From Syntrophobacterales bacterium (lineage in GTDB: Bacteria > Desulfobacterota > Syntrophorhabdia > Syntrophorhabdales > WCHB1-27), in contig JADGQN010000262.1 of the NCBI GenBank assembly GCA_017881765.1, positions 1-6,747 on the forward strand: a stretch of 6,747 bases of DNA, given 5' to 3'. Both the position numbers and the translations under genes were made by a program. Positions 1-5,531 of this stretch are shown here, in pieces; within the stretch, counting starts at the first letter, position 1; the number at the start of each line of letters is the position of its first letter. The notes under the pieces were generated by a model, which searched no databases, had not been told where the DNA came from, and saw only the letters and a program-made list of their open reading frames with translations.

Positions 1-572
1 TTATGTGGCCGAGAATTTCGTACTCTATGAGAATGCGACAAGGAGAATAGTGTTCGTCAAGGGAAAGGATAGGAACCTACTTGTCCTCAAACCAAACCCA
101 GGGCAATCCCTACTTCGTTTACACTTACGCCACACAGATGGTAGAGGTGGAGGTCGACATAAAGACGGGTGAGGTGGATCTGAAGCGGATCGTAGGCACG
201 TTCGATATAGGCAAGGCAATCAACCCGATGCTGCTGGAGGGACAGATCGAAGGCGGTATAGGCATGGGGATTGGCTACGCGCTCATGGAGAAAGTGGTGC
301 TCGATGAGGGCATCATTCAGAACCTGGGGCTGAAGGACTATCTCATACCCACGGCGCTCGATATGCCACAGATCACGTCGGCGCTTATTGAAAAACCGAA
401 CGTACACGGACCCTATGGGGCCAAAGGGATCGGAGAGATGCCGAACATACCCACGCCGGCGGCGATAAACAACGCCATCGCGAATGCCGTCGGAGCATGG
501 ATCTACCAGGTGCCCATCGATTCGGAAAGCGTCTGGAAGGCCATGCATCCGGCGAAACCGAGAGGCCGATAG
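1..572 (+). CDS. Xanthine dehydrogenase family molybdopterin-binding subunit, C-terminal part, with apparent frameshift
   Basis: This is the C-terminal end of a large molybdopterin-cytosine-dinucleotide subunit of the xanthine dehydrogenase/4-hydroxybenzoyl-CoA reductase/CO dehydrogenase superfamily, which hydroxylates substrates such as purines with electrons passing to FeS and FAD partners. The frame from base 63 shows family blocks: QGNPYFVYTYATQ, VEVEVDIKTGEVD, FDIGKAINPMLLEGQIEGG, and HGPYGAKGIGEMP, whose Glu (435-437) matches the catalytic base. The frame has a TAG at 48-50, whereas frame 2 (from base 2) reads on as family-like sequence (ENFVLY...RRIVFVK). Removing one G from the GGG at 61-63 joins them as VKERIGTYLSSNQTQGNPYF. 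The gene therefore continues left of the window, and an internal TTG at 81 is not its start. It ends 14 bp before hyi, in the same operon. The exact substrate cannot be read from this fragment. Confidence 0.85.
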
Positions 573-576
573 TCCA

Positions 577-582
577 AGGAGG
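577..582 (+). promoter_or_regulatory. Ribosome binding site of hyi
   Basis: AGGAGG lies 4 nt before the ATG at 587. It decides the start over an in-frame upstream TTG at 497, which would overlap the preceding gene and add 30 residues not seen in the family. Confidence 0.8.
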
Positions 583-586
583 AAAT

Positions 587-1363
587 ATGGCGCGTTTCAG
601 TGCAAATCTGACATTGCTTTTTAACGAAGTCGATTTTATGGACCGGTTTGAAGCGGCCGCGGGGGCGGGCTTTCGCGCGGTCGAGTATATGTTTCCCTAC
701 GCATATGAACCTAAACTGCTCCGTGAGAAGCTCGACCGGTTCGGGCTGAGCCAGGTCCTCTTCAACCTGCCCGTAGGCAACTGGGAGGCGGGTGAGCGGG
801 GCATCGCCCTGCTGCCTGACAGGGTCACGGAGTTTAAAGCAGGCGTGGAAAAGGCAGCCGGGTATGCAAAAGCGCTGGGATGCCCGCGGGTCAACTGCCT
901 CGTGGGGCTGACGCCGGCAGCGGTTTCTGTTCAGGACGCGCGGAAGACTCTTGTGGCCAATCTGCGCTGGGCCGCGGACCTGCTTGCGAAGGAAGGCGTG
1001 AAGCTGCTGCTCGAATCGCTCAATACGAGGGACTTCCCAAATTTCTATCTCTCCGGTACCGCGGGCGCTGCTTCCTTGATCGACGAGATCGGCTCAACGA
1101 ACGTTTACATCCAGTATGACGTCTTTCACATGCAGGTGATGGAGGGGAACGTCACCGAGAACATCCGGAAAAACGTCAGCCGGATCGGCCATATCCAGAT
1201 CGCGGACAACCCCGGCCGCCACGAACCGGGGACAGGAGAGATCAACTTCACCAACCTTTTTCGTTTCATTGACGAGGCGGGTTACGACGGTTTCATCGGA
1301 TGCGAATATAAACCGCTGGGAAAAACCGTGGAAGGCCTCGGATGGTTGAAAACTTACCTTTAG
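587..1363 (+). CDS. hyi: Hydroxypyruvate isomerase
   Basis: Cytoplasmic TIM-barrel enzyme (EC 5.3.1.22 type) that interconverts hydroxypyruvate and tartronate semialdehyde (2-hydroxy-3-oxopropanoate). From the ATG at 587 the protein has 258 residues, the usual length of the family. Visible hallmarks are the N-terminal FSANLTLLFNE, LLLESLNTRD with Glu143, QYDVFHMQVMEG with Asp178 and His181, HIQIADNPGRHEPGTGE with Gln204, and GCEYKP with Glu240. Glu143 and Glu240 fall at the positions known as the catalytic pair in the E. coli enzymes. One small difference is Ser after Glu143, where relatives often have Pro. The gene starts 14 bp after the molybdenum hydroxylase gene and its TAG stop overlaps the ribosome binding site of glxR, so the two are probably translationally coupled. 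A different 2-hydroxy-3-keto substrate within the same superfamily is possible but less likely. Confidence 0.9.
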   Translation: MARFSANLTLLFNEVDFMDRFEAAAGAGFRAVEYMFPYAYEPKLLREKLDRFGLSQVLFNLPVGNWEAGERGIALLPDRVTEFKAGVEKAAGYAKALGCPRVNCLVGLTPAAVSVQDARKTLVANLRWAADLLAKEGVKLLLESLNTRDFPNFYLSGTAGAASLIDEIGSTNVYIQYDVFHMQVMEGNVTENIRKNVSRIGHIQIADNPGRHEPGTGEINFTNLFRFIDEAGYDGFIGCEYKPLGKTVEGLGWLKTYL

Positions 1364-1367
1364 GAGG
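1362..1367 (+). promoter_or_regulatory. Ribosome binding site of glxR, overlapping the hyi stop
   Basis: AGGAGG begins inside the TAG stop of hyi (1361-1363) and sits 5 nt before the ATG at 1373, a layout typical of coupled translation. Confidence 0.8.
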
Positions 1368-1372
1368 ACAAA

Positions 1373-2284
1373 ATGGCTCAAAAAGTAGGATTCATTGGAG
1401 TGGGTATCATGGGAAAACCGATGGCCGGCCAGCTAATAACGGCAGGTCACACGGTCTACGTCTATGACAGAGCCGAGGCGCCCGTTCAGGAACTGGTAAA
1501 GAGCGGGGCGGTTGCATGTACCAGCGCGGCCGAGGTAGCCGGGAAGGCGGAGCTGATCTTCCTGATGCTCCCTGACACGCCCGATGTGGAGGAGGCGCTT
1601 TTCGGACAGAACGGGGTGGCTTCCGGCGTGCGCTCCGGCTCCATCGTCGTCGACATGAGCTCCATATCCCCCATTCCCACACGGGAATTTGCCCGAAAGC
1701 TGGAAGGCATGGGCGTGGAGATGCTGGACGCCCCGGTCTCCGGAGGGCAGATCGGCGCACAGAACGCGACACTCTCCATCATGGTCGGCGGAAAGGCGCA
1801 GATTTTCGACCGGGTTAAGCCGTTTTTCGAGTTGATGGGAAAGAACATCGTGCTCATAGGCGGCAATGGGGACGGGCAGGTCTGCAAAGTGGCCAATCAG
1901 GTGGTGGTTGCGCTCACACTGGAGGCGGTCAGCGAAGCGCTGGTCATGGCTTCAAAAGCGGGGACCGACGTCGCAAAGGTACGCGAGGCCCTGCTCGGCG
2001 GATTCGCGCAGAGCAAGATTCTCGAAGTCCACGGGGAGCGGATGATCAAACGCACATTCGCGCCCGGCTTCAGGGTCAGGCTGCACCAGAAGGATCTGAA
2101 CATCGCCCTGCAGACCGCGCGAAACCTGGGCGTGAGCATGCCGAATACCGCGACGGCGCAGGAGCTGTTCAACTCCCTCGCCGCGGACGGCGGGGCAGAT
2201 CTCGACCATTCGTCCATGATCAAAGCCCTGGAAAAAATGGCCAATCATGCGATCGGCAAGGACAAGAACGCAGATAAGAAGTAG
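1373..2284 (+). CDS. glxR: Tartronate semialdehyde reductase (2-hydroxy-3-oxopropionate reductase)
   Basis: Cytoplasmic NAD(P)H-dependent reductase of the beta-hydroxyacid dehydrogenase family that converts tartronate semialdehyde to D-glycerate (EC 1.1.1.60). The 303 residues begin with the Rossmann motif GFIGVGIMGKPMAGQL (GxGxxG at 9-14). Asp32-Arg33 follow at the end of the second strand. Next are DMSSISP (94-100), the substrate-binding block DAPVSGGQIGA with SGG at 123-125, and KVANQVVVA with catalytic Lys172 and Asn175. The C-terminal FRVRLHQKDL is also typical. The DHSS signature near the end and the APGFR(V/I)xLHxKDL segment resemble GarR/GlxR more than 3-hydroxyisobutyrate dehydrogenase. 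It is about 10 residues longer than E. coli GarR/GlxR because of a lysine-rich tail. The gene follows hyi by 9 bp and takes the product of that enzyme. The symbol garR would serve equally well. Confidence 0.9.
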   Translation: MAQKVGFIGVGIMGKPMAGQLITAGHTVYVYDRAEAPVQELVKSGAVACTSAAEVAGKAELIFLMLPDTPDVEEALFGQNGVASGVRSGSIVVDMSSISPIPTREFARKLEGMGVEMLDAPVSGGQIGAQNATLSIMVGGKAQIFDRVKPFFELMGKNIVLIGGNGDGQVCKVANQVVVALTLEAVSEALVMASKAGTDVAKVREALLGGFAQSKILEVHGERMIKRTFAPGFRVRLHQKDLNIALQTARNLGVSMPNTATAQELFNSLAADGGADLDHSSMIKALEKMANHAIGKDKNADKK

Positions 2285-2384
2285 AGTATTCACGCAGAAC
2301 GGCTTCAGCTCGTGGGCATGATACTGGTGACCGGCTTATTAGGAAGGATAGCATCGACTGTCTCTAACAAATCTCTGAAGAGGG

Positions 2385-2414
2385 ACGCGGCATAAAATCG
2401 CCGCGTGAGGTTTT
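2385..2414 (+). terminator. Probable terminator of the hyi-glxR operon
   Basis: A perfect 7-bp GC-rich stem (ACGCGGC 2385-2391, GCCGCGT 2400-2406) with an 8-nt loop is followed after GAGG by TTTT. The T run is short and offset by 4 nt, so termination may be partial. It lies about 100 bp after the glxR stop and ends just before a promoter. Confidence 0.55.
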
Positions 2415-2416
2415 CC

Positions 2417-2444
2417 TTGAAATGCAGAGTTCGAATGGTAATAA
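2417..2444 (+). promoter_or_regulatory. Candidate sigma70 promoter for the response regulator gene
   Basis: TTGAAA (2417-2422), a 16-bp spacer and TAATAA (2439-2444) fit a housekeeping promoter. Read as AATAAT (2440-2445) the spacer is 17 bp. It would give a 5' leader of about 90 nt before the ATG at 2541. The call rests only on sequence match. Confidence 0.45.
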
Positions 2445-2524
2445 TTAGACAGGAAGCGCGCCTTATCGCAGAAGCCACTGCCGCCGAATCAGGCCAATAC
2501 GAAGGGCGATCACAGTCGAGCATA

Positions 2525-2536
2525 AAGGAGGAGGTG
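2525..2536 (+). promoter_or_regulatory. Very strong ribosome binding site of the response regulator
   Basis: AAGGAGGAGGTG contains AGGAGGTG, a full complement to the 16S 3' end, 4 nt before the ATG at 2541. It fixes this start and predicts efficient translation. Confidence 0.75.
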
Positions 2537-2540
2537 TAGT

Positions 2541-3020
2541 ATGACCGTTTCGGTTTTGGATGGCAAGAGGATTTTGGCCGTAGATGATGAGCCTGATATA
2601 CTGGTTGTGCTGGAACAGGAGATCAAGGATGCTTGCCCGACCTGTCAGATCGACAAGGCGACCACGTATGAGAAAGGCGCCGAGCTGATCAACACCAATA
2701 CTTACGACGTCGTGATTCTCGATATCATGGGCGTGCGGGGATTTGACCTTCTTGACCTGGCAGTAAAGAGGAACTTCAAAGTAGCTATGCTTACAGCCCA
2801 CGCCCTCAGCCCCGAAGCTCTCAAGAAGTCCCATGATCTGGGCGCGCGCGCTTATCTGCCGAAGGACAAGCTGGGGCAGGTACTTCCGTTCCTTGAAGAC
2901 ATCTTCACTGAGGAGTATAAGGGCGGCTGGAAGCGACTTGTGGAAAAATTGGGGACTTACTTCGACGATCGGTTTGAGCCCGATTGGAGAGGTAAGGCTG
3001 GTGTCGATTTTTGGTATTAA
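2541..3020 (+). CDS. Orphan response regulator, single receiver domain with short C-terminal tail
   Basis: A 159-residue protein made of one CheY-like receiver domain (about residues 9-125) and a tail. The acidic pair Asp15-Asp16, the phosphoacceptor Asp61 after VVIL, Thr85 (MLTAH) and Lys108 (LPKDK) are all present, so phosphotransfer is expected. The loop after Asp61 reads DIMGVRGFDLL. It is two residues shorter than the common DxxMPxMDG and lacks the proline. There is no DNA-binding or enzymatic output domain. The last 35 residues are rich in aromatic and charged residues (GGWKRLVEKLG, FEPDW, ending DFWY) and may be a docking tail. No histidine kinase gene is in the window, so the partner is unknown. 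It has its own promoter candidate and is followed by a terminator, and a universal stress gene lies downstream. Receiver identity is firm; the role is open. Confidence 0.88.
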   Translation: MTVSVLDGKRILAVDDEPDILVVLEQEIKDACPTCQIDKATTYEKGAELINTNTYDVVILDIMGVRGFDLLDLAVKRNFKVAMLTAHALSPEALKKSHDLGARAYLPKDKLGQVLPFLEDIFTEEYKGGWKRLVEKLGTYFDDRFEPDWRGKAGVDFWY

Positions 3021-3029
3021 GGGGGGGGG
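3021..3029 (+). repeat. Nine-G homopolymer directly after the response regulator stop
   Basis: Nine consecutive G follow the TAA at 3018-3020 with no gap. Such a tract can slip during replication, but because it begins after the stop it would not change the protein. Confidence 0.9.
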
Positions 3030-3088
3030 CTGATTGCGCTTCCCGCAAGGGTTGCAAATCAACCGGAAAGGATCCTTCCGCGCTTTTG

Positions 3089-3122
3089 GAGATGGGCTTC
3101 GTTTACGAGGCCCATCTCTTAT
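3089..3122 (+). terminator. Terminator after the response regulator
   Basis: A perfect 9-bp stem (GAGATGGGC 3089-3097, GCCCATCTC 3110-3118) extends inward through a T-G wobble and TCG/CGA pairs to a TTTA tetraloop, 13 pairs in all. The following TTATT is a modest U-tract. It lies about 70 bp after the stop, so the stress protein gene probably needs its own promoter or read-through. Confidence 0.7.
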
Positions 3123-3183
3123 TGGTAAGGGCAGAATCTCACCATGCCCATCTTATAGGATGAACCCCTGAGCGTTCAGTCAG

Positions 3184-3207
3184 TGATCTCACATGCGGAA
3201 GAGATCA
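3184..3207. promoter_or_regulatory. Inverted repeat upstream of the universal stress gene, possible operator
   Basis: TGATCTC (3184-3190) and GAGATCA (3201-3207) are perfect 7-bp arms separated by 10 bp, ending 14 bp before the ribosome binding site at 3222. The arms are spaced for a dimeric regulator but could also form an mRNA hairpin. No clear promoter boxes were seen beside it. Confidence 0.35.
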
Positions 3208-3232
3208 GGGACAGAAGAAACGGAGGAGACCG

Positions 3233-3751
3233 ATGATCCCGCCCATCAACACAATTCTCTACGCCACCGATCTTACGGAGAACTCGTCGTACGCTTTTTA
3301 CTTTGCTGTGGACCTGGCGCGAAAACATGATGCAAGGATCCTGATCCTCCACTGCATAGCGCCAATTCAGGCTCAGATGCACTACAAAGCCAGCTACAGC
3401 AGCGATAAAACTCTGGAAAGGGCGAAAGAGCACGAGAAGGAGGAGGACACCGCTGAGATAGAGAAAGACTTGCGGGAATTTTGCCAGAAGGTAGAGTCTG
3501 AGATTGGTCCTCCGTGCGTCTGTCTTGTCTCCAAAACCATCATCAAGACAGGCCACGCCGTGGAAGAAATCCTGAATACGGCGGAAGAGGAGGAGTGCGA
3601 TGTGATCGTTTTAGGAATCTACGGAAAGAGCTGGCTGAGGCAGGCCTTTCTTGGGAGCGTGGCCCGTTCGGTGTTGGAAAAGAGCCGCAAACCGGTTTTC
3701 ATCATTCCGCTGCCGTCTGAAAAGAGCGGTGTCGAGACGGGTACGCTCTGA
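3233..3751 (+). CDS. Universal stress protein, UspA family, ATP-binding type
   Basis: A 172-residue single-domain universal stress protein of the Usp alpha/beta fold. The N-terminal strand TILYATDLTENS carries Asp13, which normally contacts the nucleotide. The C-terminal motif GIYGKSWLRQAFLGS fits G-2x-G-9x-G-S (Gly127, Gly130, Gly140, Ser141), so this is probably an ATP-binding member. The final strand KPVFIIP is typical. It is about 25 residues longer than common Usp proteins because of a charged, Glu/Lys-rich insertion around residues 55-85. The ATG at 3233 is supported by GGAGG (3222-3226) 6 nt upstream. Its stop lies within a terminator. Usp proteins usually help survival under starvation or stress; the precise role here is unknown. 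Confidence 0.9.
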   Translation: MIPPINTILYATDLTENSSYAFYFAVDLARKHDARILILHCIAPIQAQMHYKASYSSDKTLERAKEHEKEEDTAEIEKDLREFCQKVESEIGPPCVCLVSKTIIKTGHAVEEILNTAEEEECDVIVLGIYGKSWLRQAFLGSVARSVLEKSRKPVFIIPLPSEKSGVETGTL

Positions 3752-3768
3752 GGCGCACCCTCTTTTTT
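3739..3768 (+). terminator. Terminator overlapping the end of the universal stress gene
   Basis: GGGTACGC (3739-3746) pairs with GCGCACCC (3753-3760) with one mismatch and a 6-nt loop that contains the TGA stop. It is followed by TCTTTTTT. The stem plus T-tract is a classical intrinsic terminator. Confidence 0.75.
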
Positions 3769-3856
3769 CCTTGCTGAGTGACGATAAGTAGTAACAAGAC
3801 GAGCCGCACATGAAACGCGTTCTCTATCACATGATGGTCCCCGCGGCACTCTTCGC

Positions 3857-4054
3857 TCAGTTGCTGAAGTAGGCCCCGGTCCCAGCCGCGTCCATAACGG
3901 GCTTCATATCTGCGGCGAGGCCTATTCCGATTTTCAGGGATTCATTGAGGGCGGGCTCCGGACAGCTCACGGCGTGGTGCGGCAGATCACGTAAAGGTAA
4001 GAACGCCGAATTCTCATCAGAGGGCAATCGCGCCCCCGCTTCAGTGCTCCTTCT
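3857..4054 (-). pseudogene. Possible 3' remnant of a lost gene in an otherwise empty stretch
   Basis: The 289 bp between the stress gene and the GYD gene hold no convincing complete gene. On the minus strand a frame open from 4054 down to a TGA at 3857-3859 encodes about 65 residues. Its last half (for example ESLKIGIGLAADMKPVMDAA) looks protein-like and its codons prefer G or C in the third position. It has no ATG before the middle of the frame and no ribosome binding site, and the frame is closed by a stop at 4055-4057, so it is not an intact gene. I do not recognise the family. It could be a decayed C-terminus or chance. Confidence 0.25.
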
Positions 4055-4334
4055 TCAGCTTATCTATGAATTCAGGCACCGGTATGGCCGCGAGCGTCAC
4101 GATCTGGATTGTGCCTCGCGCTCCCAGCTCCATTGAAACGCGCGCTATGACCTCGTTATTGGGCGCCTCGATCACATTGACGAAATCATAGGGTCCCAAA
4201 ACAGCGTACTGGGCGTGTACCTTGGCCCCCATTTTTTCAATCTCTTTGTTCACCTCGAGAATCCGTTCCGGATTCTTCTGAATCGTTTTTCTACCCTCAT
4301 CCGTCAGGTTGCTGATCATTATGTAGAGTCCCAT
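4041..4334 (-). CDS. GYD-domain protein
   Basis: A 97-residue protein matching the small GYD family, named after a Gly-Tyr-Asp motif; here it appears as LGPYDFVNVIEAP (residues 46-58). The opening LYIMISNLTDEGRKTI, the alternating strand-helix pattern and the end IVTLAAIPVPEF are typical of these ferredoxin-fold, dimeric alpha-beta-barrel-like proteins. No catalytic residue is known for the family and its biochemical role is not established. The ATG (4334-4332) is supported by GGGGAGGT on the minus strand (4348-4341), 6 nt upstream. It follows mnmA by 56 bp on the same strand and may be co-transcribed. No terminator is obvious after its TGA. Confidence 0.85.
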   Translation of the reverse strand: MGLYIMISNLTDEGRKTIQKNPERILEVNKEIEKMGAKVHAQYAVLGPYDFVNVIEAPNNEVIARVSMELGARGTIQIVTLAAIPVPEFIDKLKKEH

Positions 4335-4390
4335 GTTCGTACCTCCCCATACTCATTTTAATGTAATGCTCTTTAGGGTCATATAACATC

Positions 4391-5446
4391 CTAAGAAGCC
4401 TGGCGGACCGTGCCCCCTCCGAGCACTCGATCTCCCTCGTATAATACCACAGACTGGCCCGGTGTGATAGCCGAAATGGAATCATCAAAGGTGACTTCCA
4501 GCAGGCCGTCGCTCACCTTGAATGTGCAGGGCTCCTCCTTCTGCCGGTAGCGGACTCTTCCAAGGGCCCTGCCGGAAGGCCGGGCGCAGAGCATATTTAC
4601 CTGATCCGCTATGAGCGTGCGGCGGTGCAACTGTTCCTTTGCTCCCACGATCAGTACATTCTCCTCCGTCCTGATCTCAGTGACGTAAAGAGGCTCCGCA
4701 AACGGGATATTGAGCCCTCTGCGTTGGCCTATGGTATAAAGGTGAACCCCCTCGTGGTACCCCAGGTGTCTGCCATCATGCAGGAAAATGTCTCCCTTTT
4801 TCACGGGTATATACTGGCTTATAAACCGTCTGTAGTCACTGTCCGGGATGAAGCAGATGTCCTGGCTTTCTCTCACCCTTGAAGAGCCCCACGCTAATCC
4901 CGTCATATCGAGCCGGACGGCTTCCTTAATGCAGCCGGACATCGGGAAGAGGAGGGTTGGGAGCTGGTCTTGCTCAATGGGATAAAGGAAGTACGATTGA
5001 TCCTTGGACCTGTCTCTTGCCTTTTTGAGAAGCCAGCCTGTTTCCGATTTGTCGACCGCGGCGTAGTGGCCCGTAGCCACCGCATCGGCCCCCAAGGCCA
5101 GCGCCCTCTGAAGGAAGGCGGAAAATTTTATATGCTGATTGCAGAGTACGCAAGGATTAGGGGTTCTACCCCTGCGGTATTCGGCAATAAACTTTTCGAT
5201 CACCTGCTCCTCGAACTGAGGCCGTAGATTGATCACGTAATGGGCAATCGACAGGCTGTCCGCCACTCTTTTGGCCCTGTTTGTGCTGTCCAGAGAGCAG
5301 CATGCCTTCGGGTTCCGCGTACTTGCCGCGGTTTTCGGAAGGAGGGCGAATGTGACGCCGACAACCTTGTATCCCTGCTTCTTCAAAAGGTAAGCGGAGT
5401 AGGAGCTGTCGAGCCCGCCGCTCATGGCCAGGAACACGGTTTGCAT
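4391..5446 (-). CDS. mnmA: tRNA-specific 2-thiouridylase MnmA
   Basis: Cytoplasmic ATP-dependent enzyme that places sulfur on C2 of the wobble uridine in tRNAs for Lys, Glu and Gln (EC 2.8.1.13). The 351-residue protein has the PP-loop MSGGLDSS (8-15), TPNPCVLCN with the catalytic nucleophile expected at Cys102, ATGHYA (124-129) and DQSYFLYP (149-156). SQDICFIP follows, with the second catalytic Cys198. The C-terminal barrel shows YTIGQRRGLNIP, RYRQKEEPC and TPGQSVVLYEGDRVLGGG. The PP-loop has Leu where Val is common. A CCSLDS segment at 49-54 may reflect the variant with extra N-terminal cysteines found in many bacteria; Cys99 lies close to Cys102. It is slightly shorter than the E. coli protein. 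No Shine-Dalgarno sequence precedes the ATG at 5446-5444. It diverges from ctpA and is followed by the GYD gene. Confidence 0.95.
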   Translation of the reverse strand: MQTVFLAMSGGLDSSYSAYLLKKQGYKVVGVTFALLPKTAASTRNPKACCSLDSTNRAKRVADSLSIAHYVINLRPQFEEQVIEKFIAEYRRGRTPNPCVLCNQHIKFSAFLQRALALGADAVATGHYAAVDKSETGWLLKKARDRSKDQSYFLYPIEQDQLPTLLFPMSGCIKEAVRLDMTGLAWGSSRVRESQDICFIPDSDYRRFISQYIPVKKGDIFLHDGRHLGYHEGVHLYTIGQRRGLNIPFAEPLYVTEIRTEENVLIVGAKEQLHRRTLIADQVNMLCARPSGRALGRVRYRQKEEPCTFKVSDGLLEVTFDDSISAITPGQSVVLYEGDRVLGGGTVRQAS

Positions 5447-5452
5447 TGGATA

Positions 5453-5458
5453 ATAGTA
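5453..5458 (-). promoter_or_regulatory. Candidate -10 box for mnmA, possibly leaderless
   Basis: On the minus strand TACTAT (5458-5453) ends 6 nt before the A of the mnmA ATG, placing a start of transcription at or beside the initiation codon. The matching -35 is poor. An alternative perfect TATAAT lies at 5497-5492, which would give a leader of about 40 nt but still no ribosome binding site. Confidence 0.35.
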
Positions 5459-5475
5459 TCATGTGTAGGTATGGA

Positions 5476-5504
5476 TTGAAAGTTGCAGCAGATTATAGTA
5501 TTAT
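5476..5504 (+). promoter_or_regulatory. Sigma70-like promoter of ctpA
   Basis: TTGAAA (5476-5481), a 17-bp spacer and TATTAT (5499-5504) match the housekeeping consensus well. Transcription would begin near 5511, about 20 nt before the preferred ATG at 5532. Confidence 0.65.
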
Positions 5505-5516
5505 CACCAAATACTA
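5496..5516. promoter_or_regulatory. Dyad over the ctpA -10 box and start point, possible operator
   Basis: TAGTATT (5496-5502) and AATACTA (5510-5516) are perfect 7-bp arms around a 7-bp centre. ATAGTAT (5495-5501) also recurs at 5453-5459. A protein bound here would block the ctpA promoter. Being AT-rich, the repeats could also be chance. Confidence 0.35.
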
Positions 5517-5522
5517 AGGAGG
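5516..5522 (+). promoter_or_regulatory. Ribosome binding site of ctpA, deciding the start
   Basis: AAGGAGG ends 9 nt before the ATG at 5532 and only 3 nt before another in-frame ATG at 5526. The spacing favours 5532, which also removes an odd Cys from the signal peptide. Confidence 0.65.
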
Positions 5523-5531
5523 AGAATGTGC

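Noticed and set aside
81..83. TTG as the start of the molybdenum hydroxylase fragment
   Set aside because: Family sequence continues upstream in two frames and the family is far longer, so the gene runs in from the left.
497..586. Upstream TTG start for hydroxypyruvate isomerase
   Set aside because: It would overlap the previous gene by 76 bp and add residues unlike the family, while ATG 587 has a good ribosome binding site and gives the standard length.
1486..2293. Several long minus-strand frames opposite glxR
   Set aside because: They mirror a clear reductase gene in GC-rich DNA and are rich in Arg, Pro and Ser as expected for shadows.
2285..2395. In-frame extension of glxR past its TAG, ending at TAA 2393-2395 (36 residues)
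   Set aside because: Three other genes here also end in TAG, including hyi where the TAG overlaps the next ribosome binding site, so TAG acts as a normal stop; the extension matches nothing in the family.
2463..3062. A 199-residue open frame on the minus strand opposite the response regulator
   Set aside because: The + strand frame has all receiver motifs and a perfect ribosome binding site; the minus frame has no recognisable domain and is an antisense shadow.
3064..3080. Near-palindrome around GGATCC in the spacer after the response regulator
   Set aside because: Short and imperfect, and it lies within the transcript before the terminator; no support for a binding site.
3810..3872. A 20-residue hydrophobic open frame on the + strand beginning MKRVLYHMM
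   Set aside because: No proper ribosome binding site, very short, and right after a terminator with no promoter seen.
3945..4136. A + strand frame of 63 residues overlapping the GYD gene end
   Set aside because: No ribosome binding site or family features, and half of it is antisense to a clear gene.
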